Below, piece by piece: positions 11,601 to 25,509 of a stretch of 64,000 bases of DNA. A program made the position numbers and the translations under genes. Source of the DNA: Icerya purchasi (Eukaryota > Arthropoda > Insecta > Hemiptera > Monophlebidae); NCBI GenBank assembly GCA_039619475.1, contig CM077115.1, forward strand, positions 35,972,083 to 36,036,082. The letters are read 5' to 3'. A model generated the notes under the pieces. That model saw only the letters and a program-made list of their open reading frames with translations, did no database searches and was not told the DNA's origin. Position 1 is the stretch's first letter. Each line of letters begins with the position of its first letter.

Positions 11601-14600
11601 GCCCGTAATCATGGACAATTTGGAGACTTTTATAATAAAGTAGCAGAACAATTTGCCAGAAACCCACGAAAATTATGTTTTAATTAAGATTTTATTTAAG
11701 CTTTTACAACTTATAAATTTTATTTTTTCTATAACTCGTATCCTCTTTCTATCATCTGGATCCCCGGTATGTACACACTACTCTGGTTTAAGTCGCAAAT
11801 ATGTTCCAATACTACGGAGAATAGTTTCTGCATATTATAGATTTTATATTTTGTGTTATAACTTATTTAAAATATCATTGTGACGTAAAGCTACAACATG
11901 TTTACGTAATTGTCGGTAGTGTGTGTGTGTGTGTGTGTGCGATTTCGAAATCTGTCGGTGCAATTTTTTTTAATCGTAATTAATAGGCGCGTACTTTTCT
12001 ATTCCGTTTGTAATCTTTTTCGCACATTCGGACTTGCAACAATCTCTCTGTGCCGTTTTGTACGTGTGCCCCCGATTGAAATTTATTATTTCGTAGTTTT
12101 TGTTGAAAATCATTTAAATAAAAAAAAAAAAAAATTAATAAAGCAAAGTGTTTAAATTTTCCCCGACGTGCGATTATTTGTTTTGTTAGTAATTTTCGGT
12201 AAACTGACACGGTTCCATACGTTTTATAATTATTACGATAGTGGTAGTAGTATAATCGTAAATGAGAAGTAATTAAACCTTTTAGCTTTTTTTTTTGGTT
12301 TTTCAATACTTCTCCGGGCTAGTCGAAATGAGCGGCGCAAAATGATTATTTTCATTTCCATGCGTGCGCGCACGGCAGTCTACCTCTAATCAGCTTACGA
12401 TAGTTGTAAAAACTTTATAATCGATCATCTCTCTTCATTTTAATAGGTGACACGCATACGCTCACTGGGCATGTAAGGCCCGTTTAAAATTAAAATTCTC
12501 TCCACGATTATTAATTAATAATCGATTTTCTTGATAATTCTTGTTTTCCTCCGAGTTCAATATTCGCTTAATCGAGTTGTTTTACATAATCGTTATTTTT
12601 AGAAATGATTTTATAGGACCTTTAATAGACCTGAAATTTGACGATCTAATTATTCTTTTTACTTCTATTGTTAATCTTATCGCTAAGACAAACGGAAAAA
12701 AGCGAATTCATTCTGCGTAAGTTTTTCTTTAATGTACAAGTTTTTAAAAAAATTCTCTCGTAAATCTACTTACGCGAAAGCTCTCTTTATGTTAGCGTAG
12801 TTTGCTTTTCATTTTTCTTTCTGGATTAAAATTTAACACTTCGTAAATCACACTTGTATGTATTTGATTGACTTTCTGCTTCAAAAATAGTATAGAGGTC
12901 CGGCTATTTAGTGAGCTATTTTTCGAAATGACCATCGGGATTTCCCACAAGTGGAAGATTCAATTTCGGCCCTTGTCTCGCGCAACGTTCCAAATTTTAA
13001 ATAATTTTGCATCATGCACCTCCATAGAGACAGACCGGAAGAAACAGAACGTAAAACATTGACGATGCGGGTAAAAACAACGATAAAAAAATCACGAGCT
13101 AAAAGATTATCCCGAAAGTGTTCGAATATTATAACGGAATTTTATTAACACTTTGGCCGGTTTAAATTTCGAATTATTTCCCGTAATTAATATCTCTCTG
13201 AAATTGACGCTGTGATTTGTCGATTTTGCAAAATGTTGTTCGTTGCGTGTGAATACGATAAATATGCTTAATATGTTCAATATTTTAGAAAAACTTAAAG
13301 CTTTATGTGCGATGTTGAGGTGCGTCCATTGGAGGAATTGCATTTCGGGTAACCGTAAGGAAGCCGTTCCGATGGATGGTGCTACAAGATGAAGATGTTT
13401 TTATTCTCGGTGACGACAACGATTACTAGAAAGTTACCGAGAAAGAAAAAGATGTAAAAAAGAAACGAAATTGTCATGAACACGGTGTTGCTTTTACAGT
13501 ATGATTGCAGCAAAGTGTTGTGTAACGGACATTCCTATTCAAGCGTTAGCAATTAAGATATTCCTCTCTACTCGGATTCGAGACCGAACTCACATTACTG
13601 GGCCCCCGCCCCACAGGGTGACCTAAAATCACGACTCAGATATTTCTGGGCTGCCGCTATCTTGGACGCCGTGAACTTTATTGTAAAACTCCCACATTAC
13701 GACCTAGTCGCGTTTTTTTTTACTTTTTATTTTTTTTTCATGTCGAAATCGGTACTTTAATAATAGCGAAACAGAGTGTGTGTTAAAATGCTTTTCTACA
13801 CGCGTGTAAATGTTATGTACTATTTCGCCATTTTTTTTTTTCTCCTCAAAAAATCAAATCTTATATCGGAAGGAGGATGGTTAAATCGTGACGACGATAG
13901 AAATGTGAATAGGAAGATAAACCGACGATGGAGTTGGGGAGGTTGAAAATGACGTGGAAAAATCTGGAACACTCTTGCCCGAATTCCCGAATCAAAGAAG
14001 AAAAAATTACGGTAACTGTGTGCTCGGTTTACCACCCCTGTCGTGGTAGTGGCGGCGTGCAGCGGAAAGATTCAAAAATGTCCAGCTACTAGTGCCTTCA
14101 GCCGGGCGTTACAGGGGAAAGGGACCGTGAACACGGGGTCTATTCGAATTCTCGAATTTAATAAATGTTTTCTGCCGTTTGTCGATGGGAATTCAAAATT
14201 TATTATTATTTCTTTTTTGATTTTCTCTCTTTTCTTCTTTCTTTATTTTTTTTTTTTTTCATTTTCTTATTTTGCCAAAATTCACGTCATCTTGATCTTT
14301 CTTTTAGCCGCGTTGCTTCGGAGAAATCGAATTTTTCCATTCCATGCAGCGACGCTTCCCGGCTATTTGTCTAACTTTCGATTCGAGTATTTTCTATTTT
14401 CCTTGTTACAGCGCATGTCGTCGTCGTCGTCGTCTGTTTTTGTTTGACGAGGAATTTTCATTATATTCCGATCGGCTGTGTGTGATTTATAGCGCGAAAG
14501 AGAGACACGCTGAGAGAGCCGGGCCTCGGCCACCGACCTGCATTCACAAAGCAAGATAGAAACATCATCTGGCTAGAGCGCCATGCACACGTCCGGAATC

Positions 14601-16543
14601 AAAAGTAGCCCGCTCGTGCTGCCAACTTGTTCTTTTGATTAATGTCTTAATTCGGTCGCTCAGTAGCAACGGTCCTACGCCAAATTCAATTTTTCTACAA
14701 ATTCTTCGAAACGGCTACTTTGCCGCGTAATAATTCGCCATGTCGACCAGATTTCCCGTCTCTTTTGTTCTTGCTTTGACAAATTCTCATATTTTTCTCG
14801 TCGCACAGTTCGCTGCCTCTAATATCTCATATTCGATACGACTTTCGAAGTTTCTTACATTCGAGCAGGAAAATCATTTCCAGTCATTACTACAATTTCT
14901 TATAATATCTTATATTATTAAACCAGCATGTATATATATATACATATATGTACAGATATGTTTATTACCTGATGAGACAAGCTTAGCTCGGATCGATTCT
15001 TAAAATCAATGTATTAATGGTTTTATAAACAGTTATCTGTTTTAAATTTACTAGAATAAATAAGTATAACTTTATTAAATAAATCTTAAATATGTAATGA
15101 TCGATAAAATGAACGTCGGTCATCTCCCTTTTAAAATTGCTGGTTTAGTGAAATTTTTCCAAAAATATCGCTTTCATGTTCGATTTTTAGATACTAATAA
15201 CCTTTAATTCGTAAATTCTATTAGAATCGTAAAACCATTTCTAAAAAACCAGTCGCAAATAGTATGTAACGTATCTGTATATAAAAAAAGTTTTCTCATT
15301 TTTCGGTGTCTTATTTTTTTGCGATTTTATTGCGTAATATAGGAATTGTGAAATATTTCAATATTAATCGGATAGTCAGAAATTATTTAAATCTCGAATA
15401 ACATTGATGGTTTTTAGCAAGTCACAATGCTTTTGTGTGTGCGACTGTAGTGAGCAAGTATGAAAGTCCTTTGGCGCAGCTGAGCAAAGCGAGCAGGGAC
15501 TACTGAGCCTCCTATTATATATAAGAATTACTATAAGATGTTTCGCCGAGGATAATGTGGAAATCCTATTACGTGATTTTCGGAAATCCTGTTACGTTTT
15601 TACGTTACGGACGTTAGGTGTAATGGAAATTTCTACACAGAGCCGTATTTCTTGAGGTTGACGTAGTAAATTAAGAATTTTTTTCGCCTATTTGTACCAT
15701 AGAACTATCAACTAAGGGGGTTATCTGAAGATTCGCGTTATATGTATATCTTTTATTATTTGCATATACGAACATACACATATACGTTATATATATATAT
15801 AAAAAAACGTGTGTATGTATGTATATAAATGTAATTGGTTTTTCGGAAACGCCCCTAACAATTTTGATAAAATTCATCGAGAAATCGTGTGGTAGAGGAA
15901 AATTTGATTCGATTGTTAAAGGGAAAATGTTTGTTTAAGCGGTCATCTGTTAGGGTTTATTAAAAAATAATTAAACTCCGAGTAAAATTAATTTACCCCC
16001 CCATCATTGTGATAATCTGGAAATTTGGCGAAAAAAATAAAGATATTATATAGTCTTTGTTTTGTTAACGTGAGAGTCAAGGTAACTCTTATATTATACA
16101 CTGCATAATTTTAACCATCATGCGAAACACATTATCACACACCCGTTGATCGATTCGTAAAGCTCTGCGGCAATAATGAATAAATATCGATTAAAATTCG
16201 GGCGCTTTCATCGATGTTAATTCCTTTTTTTTTCTATTTCGTTAAAGAAGTACATAGAAAAGTGTGTAGCTCGACCGAGAGAAACACGCTGATGATTGTT
16301 AGTTTACTACACGTGTGCCACATAAATGACACACTGTGGCAAAATCATTGACTAGCACAGTTATCGTGGATAAATCCGTAGAAATCTGGCTACCGGTTGC
16401 AGAGAGCCGAATTCTCGTCGCACGAATTACAAGCACTTTGTTCAAATACCATCGAATTTCGTGTGCTTTGTGTCCCCAAAACTCCTCTACCGAATATTGT
16501 TTGTTCTCTGGACTCTTCTAATAATGGGTTGGAAACAACTTCG

Positions 16544-16665
16544 TAGATTTTTTCAGTTTTAAATTTTAAATTCCTCAAAACATTATCTCGTACTATAGTT
16601 ATATGGTAGATTTTTTCAGTTTTACATTTTAAATTTCTCAAAACATTGTCTCTTACTATCATAAT
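16544..16665. repeat. 63-bp tandem duplication
   Basis: gtagattttttcagtttta, then the AAATTTTAAATT and CTCAAAACATT blocks, occur twice with a period of 63 bases and a handful of substitutions. No coding function is supported. Confidence 0.85.
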
Positions 16666-18609
16666 GAAGCGTGTTACACCTGAATATGGAAAAAATTACT
16701 AAACTGGTCTCCTGAATCGCGCTACAGCCAGTTTGCAGCAACGCGCCAATTTCGCGAATTTACCGATTCCATTTCGCACATTTTCCGGAGTTTAATAACA
16801 CGAGGCTCGGGGGGGGGATATTTCGAAGGTTTTAGAAATTTACTCTGCCGTCCGAAGTGGACGGAGAAGATGAAAAACGATCGGACGATATATGTCGGCA
16901 GCGTCGTCGGCGGGGGCTGTGTGTGCCGTTCGAACGATAAAATGCGCATAATTTATGGCCATCTATATCAGGGCGCCTTGTCCGGTATGGAATATGCAAA
17001 AATGGCGCGATAAATTCAGCTTTGGAACAATACTGCAGCGTCAGCGATTGACTGTTTACAATCTCGAATTATTCTTCGCTCTCCTTATCTCAGTCGACAC
17101 CTCGGCGGTCCTTACCACATTATTATTTTCGGTGCTCCGCTAAATCTGTCCTGCCTGCGCACCCCTATATTTCTGCTATTCGCATTATTATTTCGACCTA
17201 AGCTAATAATATGCCCGTTATAAAATTATCGAAACGTCTATTCAAATTTAGCTGATCAATGAAAACGGCAGAGCGTAGTGTGTAACATTTTTGGATTAAG
17301 TCGCCGGTTTTCTACTTTGGTGCGGAGCGACTATTATATGCACCTTCCCTTTTTTAATTAGGTAAGACGTTGAAAAAAAAAGGGTGATGAGAATATGTAC
17401 GCACTAGTAGGAAGCGAATTTAACGACACAATTTACTTTCGTTGTTTTTCATAAATTTTAATTGCTGATTCGATGTTCGTTCGGCAATTTTAAATTACGA
17501 GTTGTCGTCAAAGGTTAGCAAAAAGAGAAAAAATGGCACGCGAGCAAGCGGGATTTGGATGTCGACTGGTACAATGAAAATACGAGAGGGGGGGGGGCAT
17601 TTTTTTTTTGTCTATTAAAAGCTGATCTCGAGTCATCCGATACGATGAGTTTTGCGTTTTAGTAATTTAGCCCCGCTTGTTGAGTGAAGGGATAAAGCCG
17701 TGCCCTAAATCCGCAAACTGATAGTGTGATGATTCAGTCTTAAAGTCAAGTCACTATATCGATATAAAAAAACCAAAAAAAAAAAAAGGAGGAGAGAAGA
17801 ATCGGTGGCGAAGGTCGGCGGTCGATTCTTACGGCATAGGTGATATATAGAAAAATCGTGTAATTAGAATTGCCGAAATGAAAGAACGGTTTACCGTTCG
17901 ATAAATAGAGGTTGGCGAAAATGTTTCCGGCCGAGCGAAATTGATCAAAAGAGACTAGGCGCGCCGATTATTCAAAAATAGTCTCGCGTTATTCGGAACA
18001 AGTCTGAAGATGTTTCTGCTAAAGATGAAAGAAATCAGTCTCGATGTGGGTGGTCGATATTGATGATATACGTAGCCAACGAGCAGTTGGCATATCGATA
18101 GTTCACAGAAGAGCGTGCGTAAATATTTTTAGTTTTACACACTGAAATTTCTTTGCCCCTTTCTCATCACGGCCGCCGCATTAAATCCACGCAAAACACG
18201 GCCATATTGTCCAAGGATAAGTAGTTTCAAGAATGAATTTACATGTTTCCCCGCGCCAAATTATTTCGTCGGACTGTTCTATAATGTGCCCCTGCTGAGG
18301 TTTTCGAGTCGCGGAGCACAGCCGCCCATCAATCGCGCATTGTGCAATATTATTCCGGATAAATCGTAAAAATGGGAATAACTCTTCTTATTTTGTATAC
18401 GATAAATTCTTCTTCTTTAACCCCTTTGTTTAATTAGATGTACATTGAAAAAATCGAATTTCACCGTATCTGAATTCGGCTGCTTAAGAGGAATTTCGCC
18501 CGATTTCTTTGTTTTATTTTTTCCTCTATTGAAAATGTCGACGGTTCTTCGCGAATAATATTGCGGTCTGCATATATGTGGAAGTAGAAATAAGATATTT
18601 CGGGTACAC

Positions 18610-18812
18610 GTAGCAAGAAAGGAGAACTCGGCGGAGAAAAATATTATATCCTCGGGGCAAGGTGCTGGGAAAGCGACCTAGAGGAAGATGCCCAGTTGCG
18701 GTGGCCGGATCGAGTGAAGGCACTAACTCGGATCGCAGATGAAAAAAAATCGTGCAAGTCGTATGATGTCAGCGCGTCCTTGCGAAGGACAATGGATTTG
18801 ATTGATTGATGA
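18610..18812 (+). mobile_element. 3' end remnant of a non-LTR retrotransposon (RTE/jockey-like)
   Basis: Two overlapping frames give GKRPRGRCP and, one shift later, AQLRWPDRVKALTRIA, together resembling the C-terminal GKRPRGRPxxRWxDxV motif of LINE reverse-transcriptase proteins. This is followed by a stop and a tail of TTGA repeats (ttgattgattgatga), as in RTE-type 3' ends. Only the last roughly 200 bases remain and the frame is broken. Confidence 0.52.
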
Positions 18813-19641
18813 ACACTAGACGGGTTTTTTTAAATTTTTTGTTCTATGGGAGTGGGAAAATACCGCGTGGGAGCTGCTGATGCACTTCATCAGGGCAACT
18901 GCAAAAACGCGGATGATGTAATGAATATGAGAGCGGTTTACGAGTCGGAGCGTAATTACTACTGAAATCCGAGTACAAAAAGAAAAAAAGAAAAAAAAAA
19001 CAAGAAGAAGAAAAGAGCAATTCTATCCAAAGGTAAAACACTTTTTTTTATTGATTAAAGAAGATGGTGGTGCGACGCATCATGAATGGTTTCTCTGGTA
19101 ATTGGTTAAAAGTGGACCTTTAAAATTGCGTGATTTGCTTTAGTACATTGCTGCCCAACGGAAAAAAAAAAACTCTCGTATACCAACGTGTTGAAACATT
19201 ATTAATATTAATAAAACGCTGTAAAATGCTCTTCTGTAAATCGAAATGGCCGGCTGGGTCGCGTCACACGCGTTCACTATTAACTAAATAATTTCCCGAA
19301 ATGGAATAATTAGAATATTCATAAATAAGGTAATTTGAAAGTAAAGGTGAATCGTGTGTCGCTTGCTACGGTCATCCATCCCCTTCGACTAATTGGTTAG
19401 CCGGGTGAAATGAATTTAGCCCGCATAGCGTTCGTATTCAAATCGTGCTCAAGTCCGTAAAAAAAAAAAAAACAAAAAAAAAAACTACTGTCTAGTACGT
19501 TTGAACGAATTGAAAAATTATTAATACTTTCCGGATTCATTAGCCGAGGTTTCCGGACGCCGCTATTATATATGAACTTTGAAAAGAACGTATAAAAGAA
19601 AACGGATTCTATATATAGAGAGAGACACACTGTTTACATAT

Positions 19642-20154
19642 ACAGGATGTTCTGAAATTAATTCAGGAAATTTCGTGAAAAAAGGAATAAAAAGGTCCGG
19701 AGGGAAAAATCATCATTTGGGCGAACAATTAATTAGTTATAATTAATTGAATTAATCGAAATGAAAAAAAAAATTTTTCTTTATAAATCCATATTTTTTG
19801 TTAAATAAATACTGAGAATGTGTTAAATGGGCCTGCAGCAAGTGCCTCAATATGTTGACCATTTTACTGTACCACTAATTCGGCTATTCGCGTAATGTTG
19901 TTTACGGCCAGTTGCAGAATACTTGGTTGACTCTTATAGCATATTTTACTTCTTTTCAATACTTTATTTTTATTTCTAAAAAAAAAAAAAAAAAAAACAA
20001 ACATATTAAATCGTAAAAAAAAATATTATTATTATTATTACAATGAATTGATTAAATTGATAACTAAAATTAATCGTTCGCCTAGATGATTTTTCCGTCA
20101 GGACTTTATTGTAAATTTCCCGAATTAGTTTCAGAACTCCCTGTGCATCCTGTC
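19642..20154. mobile_element. Inverted-repeat (MITE-like) element, about 513 bp
   Basis: The left side (ACAGGATGTTCTGAAATTA, then ATTCAGGAAATTT) is mirrored on the right as the complement (ACAGGATG, an extra cacaggga, then GTTCTGAAACTA and ATTCGGGAAATTT). Similarity extends inward about 90 bases (GGAAAAATCATC..GGCGAACRATTAAT). The centre, read on the - strand, contains LQLAVNNITRIAELVVQ, a stop, then NGQHIEALAAGP, which resembles the end of insect transposase-like genes terminating NGGHFEHLL. I infer a non-autonomous deletion derivative. No target duplication was clear. Confidence 0.72.
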
Positions 20155-20339
20155 TGGGGCCTAATTTGAACTGCGGTTAATTTCAGTGTCGGGTTTCAGG
20201 CTAATTGTGAGAAATGGGCTGCCGCACGGTCGCCAGGTATCGTAAGCTTTGAAAATCGGAGTGGTCTCGATAAAACTGTGTAAAACCGCGTGAAATCGTG
20301 TAAAAAACCGCATCACTTTTAGCTGCAGGCCAGCGCGGT

Positions 20340-22670
20340 ACAGAGGCAAGCGACGAGGCGAGACTCGAGAACTGTGTTCTGTTGCGGGAAACTGAAAATT
20401 ATTCCTAGAATTCGGGCCGCCGACACAATGAGACGAGCGCAGCTACTTCAATTATAGTATGAGGCGCGGTACCGGCTAATTATTCTACAGACCAAGAATC
20501 CGTTGGAAGCCGCTATTCTCCGTCTCTGTCGAATGAGTGACAGCCGAGGCTGGCGGGCTTTGCTTAATAATTGATCAGCGCCGCGGACCCGTGTGTTTGT
20601 ACAACCGCGCTGCTGTTTCTGATAATGATCTGACTGCTCTCGCATCTCCGAAAAGCCCGCCAAGAAAGTTCAACCTTGAATATTCTGTGCCAGTACGCGC
20701 GTACTGCTCTGCATTTGCCGGCGACCGCTGCCGCCTCCTCCTCCTCCTCCTCCGACCTCTATTTGTGCAAGCAACGCTGTCCTGTCGGTCGTTGCTGGCG
20801 CTCGTCCTGCTGCCGAATTCGTCGTCTGAACCGCGTTCCATTTCGCCCCTTAACATCCCCTAAACTTCGTCACCCCGTTGGCACATTCTTTCCTGCGAAA
20901 TCACCCCAGAACCGTGTCTGCTTACGTGACGCGCGCCTCCCGCAGTCGCGTCGCCCTACATGACCGCTGCTTCTCGAACGCGACGTCGTTGTCCCTCTGC
21001 ACCGCAAGACCGCGCCCCTCTTGTCTGTTTTTTAATAATAGCGCCGCTTCCTTTTCTCCCGCTGTTCCGACGATATCTGTATCCGAACCGAGTATCGAGC
21101 CATTCTACTCTCTCTCTTTGTCCCTACTCTCTCTCTCAATTACTCTTTATGTCTCATCGTTTCGTGCCAGCGACGTTCTCTCTCGGTAAAGTGTCGCATT
21201 GTTTCTACCCTCGTCCGGGGTTTGTTTTTTTTTTTTTTTTTTCGTTTTTCGTTTTTCGTTTCACTCCCTTCGCCGACGTTATTGTTACTTTTTTATCTTT
21301 CTTTTTGTTTTTGTTTTTTTTTTTTTTTTATTTTGGCTCCTTTTAAAAACAGCGACCGCCGTCACCGGGTCGAGCTGTGTAATATTTTACACGGCAGATG
21401 AGAGGCTGCGCTGATTTTCGGAACTGTGATTTGAACATTATCGGTCGACGCTAGACGGCAGACTCGGACTATTATCGATTTTAGAATTATGTTCGCGACC
21501 GCTTTTTTTCTCGCGCGCGCTATTATATTTAGGTCTCTTTTGTAAGCTTGGTCTCTTCGGATAATTTTTTCGTGGCGGCCGGTCGTGTGACTCGGCAAGA
21601 GGACAGAAAAACTGGCGCCCGAGGAACATGTCCGAAGTAACCGAGAGTATTTTATAGATTTCCGACGCGGGTTTTCTCTCCGTTCGTCAATTGGAGAAGT
21701 ATTGACGAACCGAAGAGAAGTGTGTGTTGTTAGACCTCGTTGCCGGAGAGGTAAGTGTGGTCGGAGAAGAAGACTCGGCGATAACCGAAACTAGAAGGTG
21801 TAATGCCGAACACAGCTTTAGCAGAGCATTTGCAAATGTAGTCGGGCTGTACAGAAAAACTTACGCAAATTAGTAAAACGTTAATACCTTCCCGGGGCGG
21901 TTCTGACTAGCATTCGGACGCCCTTTAGCACGCGGGGGCTTGTTATGAAGCGCATTCAGACCTGTTTGTAGCGCTCCTGATAGAGTTCTCTTTATTAGGC
22001 GCAACGTGGTTTGTTAGCAAAGCGGGGCGGCATTCCGTACGGAAGTTCACGATTCGGAAACGAACTATACTAATTGATAGCGAACGAGTTGTACTTTTTC
22101 CGCGCAACATCGCGGGCCTGCTAAAGGTAGTTTCTCAGGGTTGCTTCTTCTGAAACGGAAAGCGGCCGTGACCCGGATAAAAGTTGGAGCAATGTTGCAT
22201 TATTAATATTGCACTTAATGGCAGCATGAGTTGCACTTTCGGCGCGGCTTCTGTCCGACTTCTCGTCCGTCCCACTGTGCTCTGCTAAATTATCGCCCAT
22301 CTATTCCTAAGATGTTTTTCATTAGTTTCACGCACTGCCCGGCGCCTTCGATTTCTACCCAGCCTAATCATTCTTACACGTAGTTTTCCACATTCTCGCC
22401 TATTCCCGGTCCTACAGCGCCGCCCATGTCTCGCTTTTTGACGACTTTTACTTTGAGTAATCTTTTTCTCGCCGCCTCGCCATTTATCGGCGATTCTCCG
22501 CTAGAAGCGCAGGGACATTGTGTCCCGCGAGTTGCAAGTTCACTGTTTAAGAAAACGTCTAGTCCGAGCCCAGTCTGCAGACTTGATATTCGACGTTTCG
22601 CCAATTATAGACCGGCTCTTCGTGTGCCGGTTTTGTTCCAGACGAAATTAACGAAATCGTCCTCGTGACA
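20340..22670. promoter_or_regulatory. CpG-rich region with CTC repeats and pyrimidine tracts
   Basis: This region has elevated GC and CpG, a (ctc)n run near 20731-20750, TCTC tracts near 21110-21180, and many overlapping ORFs up to 128 codons on both strands. None shows a domain or splice continuity. It could include promoter or untranslated exons of the downstream + strand gene. Confidence 0.25.
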
Positions 22671-24082
22671 CGATCAAATTACCTTCACTGTTCCATTACA
22701 AATTTATATTCTCGTATAGTGTTTATTAACAAAAGCTGACATCTTTGACGAAGCAACATTCCCTTCAAAAAGGAGAAAGATGATAGGGAGGAGGGGGGAG
22801 ACTTTTTTATCGAAAATAAAATTAAAATAAACCTTTACTGGAAACCGTCAGAGTACGTATTATCATCGTTATTTAATAAACATGATGTTAATCTTTTTCT
22901 CTTTTTTTCAATTTAACCTCGACAATGACAACACGACCGTATTTTTCGCAAACAAACGCGCCGATGAAAACAGCTGCTTGATTGGTTGTTTTGTCTTCTG
23001 TTTTTTCGTTTTTCCGTCGCGGTATTAGTAGTGGCATAGCGCGCAGTCTTATCGCGTGTACATAGCAGTTGTTGTTATTGTCAACCTGGTTCGATTGAAA
23101 GCAAATAAAAATTTAAGTGAAATTAAAAAGGAAAGACAGACGAGGTACACAGTGCTGTGTCGCCTTAGACATTTTCGAATTTGTAGAAAGGGAAGGAGGG
23201 ACATTGTAATTTTCCGGGCGGAAAACTCAGCTGTAAGAATTCTGATTTACATCGCGGCATTCGCACACTCTGGTAAGACGAAGCTCGCTGGTGGGAGGTT
23301 AGTAGCGCACACAGCCGGCGTCTGTAGGAAATTTCTCTTGAGAGGCGCAATTGTTATAAGAAACAAGAGCCCCGGCCGGTTTCGCTGATTGTCTTTAAGA
23401 GACGCAATTAAGACCGTACTAAATGTGAAGAGAAAAACGGAAGTAATATATAGAAATTGCGATATTGTAAAAAACAACACACAAAGTATTGTAAAATTAA
23501 AGCGTAGTCACGGGCGTGATTGCGTTTCGTTTATTAATTTACCGCTTTGAAAACTTACATCGACAACTACTCGAAGGGATTTTTTGAAAAATGGGTATGT
23601 CTAAAAAGAAATCCCGACAAATCCCGACAAAGCGAAAATTAAACCATACGTTATAGAATACTTAAACAGAAAAAGAAGCAAATAAATCCTGCCGCACGCT
23701 TAAACCGTTTAAATCCGCCGTTAACGCGATCTTATATTTTAACCCGTTGTCAGTTCGGCTACTTGTCTCACCTTCGCTTTATTCCTGCATCATTTTCTCC
23801 GTTTTCATCTGCTTCTACTCTATTGTTCTCCTTTTCATCATAGCCCTCCCGCATTCCTTGTAATTTCGATATCCTCGTTTATTCGAATGTTCCAACTGTT
23901 TTGTTTCACTACTGTAAAACTCAGGTCTCTCATCGGTGTTTCTTATCATATTTCCCCTTCTATTTGCCTTCGAATTACTTTTTTTTCTTCTTTCCTTTAA
24001 CGTTTAAAAGTATAAATTTATTTTCTCCTTCTCCCATTTCTTGGGCTAAATGTCCTCGTTGACAAATCCATTAAAAAAAAAA

Positions 24083-24172
24083 AAAAAACAAACTACAATA
24101 ATAACAATAATAATAATAATAATGATAATAATAATAATAATGATAATAATAATAATAATGATAATAATAATA
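24083..24172. repeat. (AAT)n/(AATGAT) microsatellite after poly-A
   Basis: A run of A is followed by aac/aat and aatgat repeats over about 75 bases. Confidence 0.9.
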
Positions 24173-24350
24173 GCATTGAAAAATCGTTTTTAATTATGCT
24201 TATGTGTTGAACAGGATTTCGTTAATGAAATTATGAAAGATTATAAAAGTTTCAGCTTAAACTGCTTGATTTATACTAAATAAGCGGATAAACAATAATC
24301 CATGTAATGCAGTTAGTTAATGATATGTATAGTTTTCGTTGTGGAAACTG

Positions 24351-24517
24351 TGAAATTCGCGAATCACACGCGTAATATATAAAACATTTTTATTAAGTTA
24401 TGAATTAAAAATTACACATTGAAATTTTTAATTTATAACTTAATAAAAAAATGTTATTACACACACACATATATATATATATATATGTGTGTGTGGGTGT
24501 GTGAATCGTGAATTTCA
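24351..24517. repeat. Nested inverted repeat (possible MITE)
   Basis: The inner arms 24383-24412 and 24424-24455 are complementary (aacatttttattaagtta against taacttaataaaaaaatgtt) with an 11-bp loop. The outer sequence tgaaattcgcgaatcacac at the left resembles the complement of gtgtgaatcgtgaatttca at the right, separated by a CA/TA microsatellite. The overall length is about 167 bp. Confidence 0.6.
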
Positions 24518-25509
24518 TATAACGGAAAATATAACATTAAGTCAACGCGCATGGATTTTATTTATTTAATGTAAATGGTTAATGGATTCTCTTTACAGAA
24601 CGGGAAATATATAGCCTCTTTAATTACTTCAACTAGGTATTTTTCTAAATCTTCAAAAATCCGCGTTTATTGAGTTCTTTTTGTTTTTATCGTTCCATTC
24701 AGTGTGTCAGATTGGATCAAATCATAAAATTCAACAGGGAAAGGTATTTTTTCAACACTCAAATCTAACATAAGGGGGGGGGATAGGTAAAATTCTTAAG
24801 ACCACATACAAAACTGAGCTATTTCGAGTACAGTTTTTTTTTTTTTTTCAAATGAAAAAGAAAAAGGTTTTCCGCATTAATTTTATCTTAATTTCGTTCC
24901 GCTAAGCGAAATTTTCCGACTTTTTCTAGACAGACGTATGTAACGACGTATAATGTTACTCGAAGAAAAATTGCAAAAAGGCTTGGTTACTCCTTTCGTC
25001 AACAGAAGTCGCTGTAGCGCAGAAATAATGTAACATTACGAAGACCTTTAATTTATTCTTAGACCCGGATGATAAATCGATTTTATTTTATTACAATTAC
25101 TCGATGTTATCCGAGATAATATATAAGCGATAAAAAAAAAAAAAAATATATCGATCAACTTTAAATTAGTTTTTTTTTTTTTTTTTTTTTTTGGCAACGA
25201 GGATAATAAATTACAATTTTTCCGGAAATTTTTCTGCCGGAAGAGACCAAGTCTTCTTCTGGCTACGTCTATGATTAATGAAATGTGAGACCACATCATC
25301 CTAGAGAGGAGACCTAAGCAAAAAAGTATTTTCGATACGATTGAAATAACGAATGATAATCTGCGTGCATTATTACTCTCTGTATGTTAAAGCGAGTCGC
25401 TTACATTAAACATTTCACTTGTATTTTTACGAACATAATGTTTAAAAAAAGATAGCAGGCGTAAGTTGGGCTACTAAATCACGGGGGGAGGGGGGGGGGG
25501 GATTTATCG

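Larger units (their letters stand above)
10561..18609. other. Non-coding, no gene seen
   Basis: Mixed AT-rich DNA with a GT microsatellite (11919-11939), TA/TG tracts near 14933 and 15793, the 63-bp duplication at 16544 and a possible repeat fragment at 11430. No ORF shows a domain or splice context. Confidence 0.55.
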
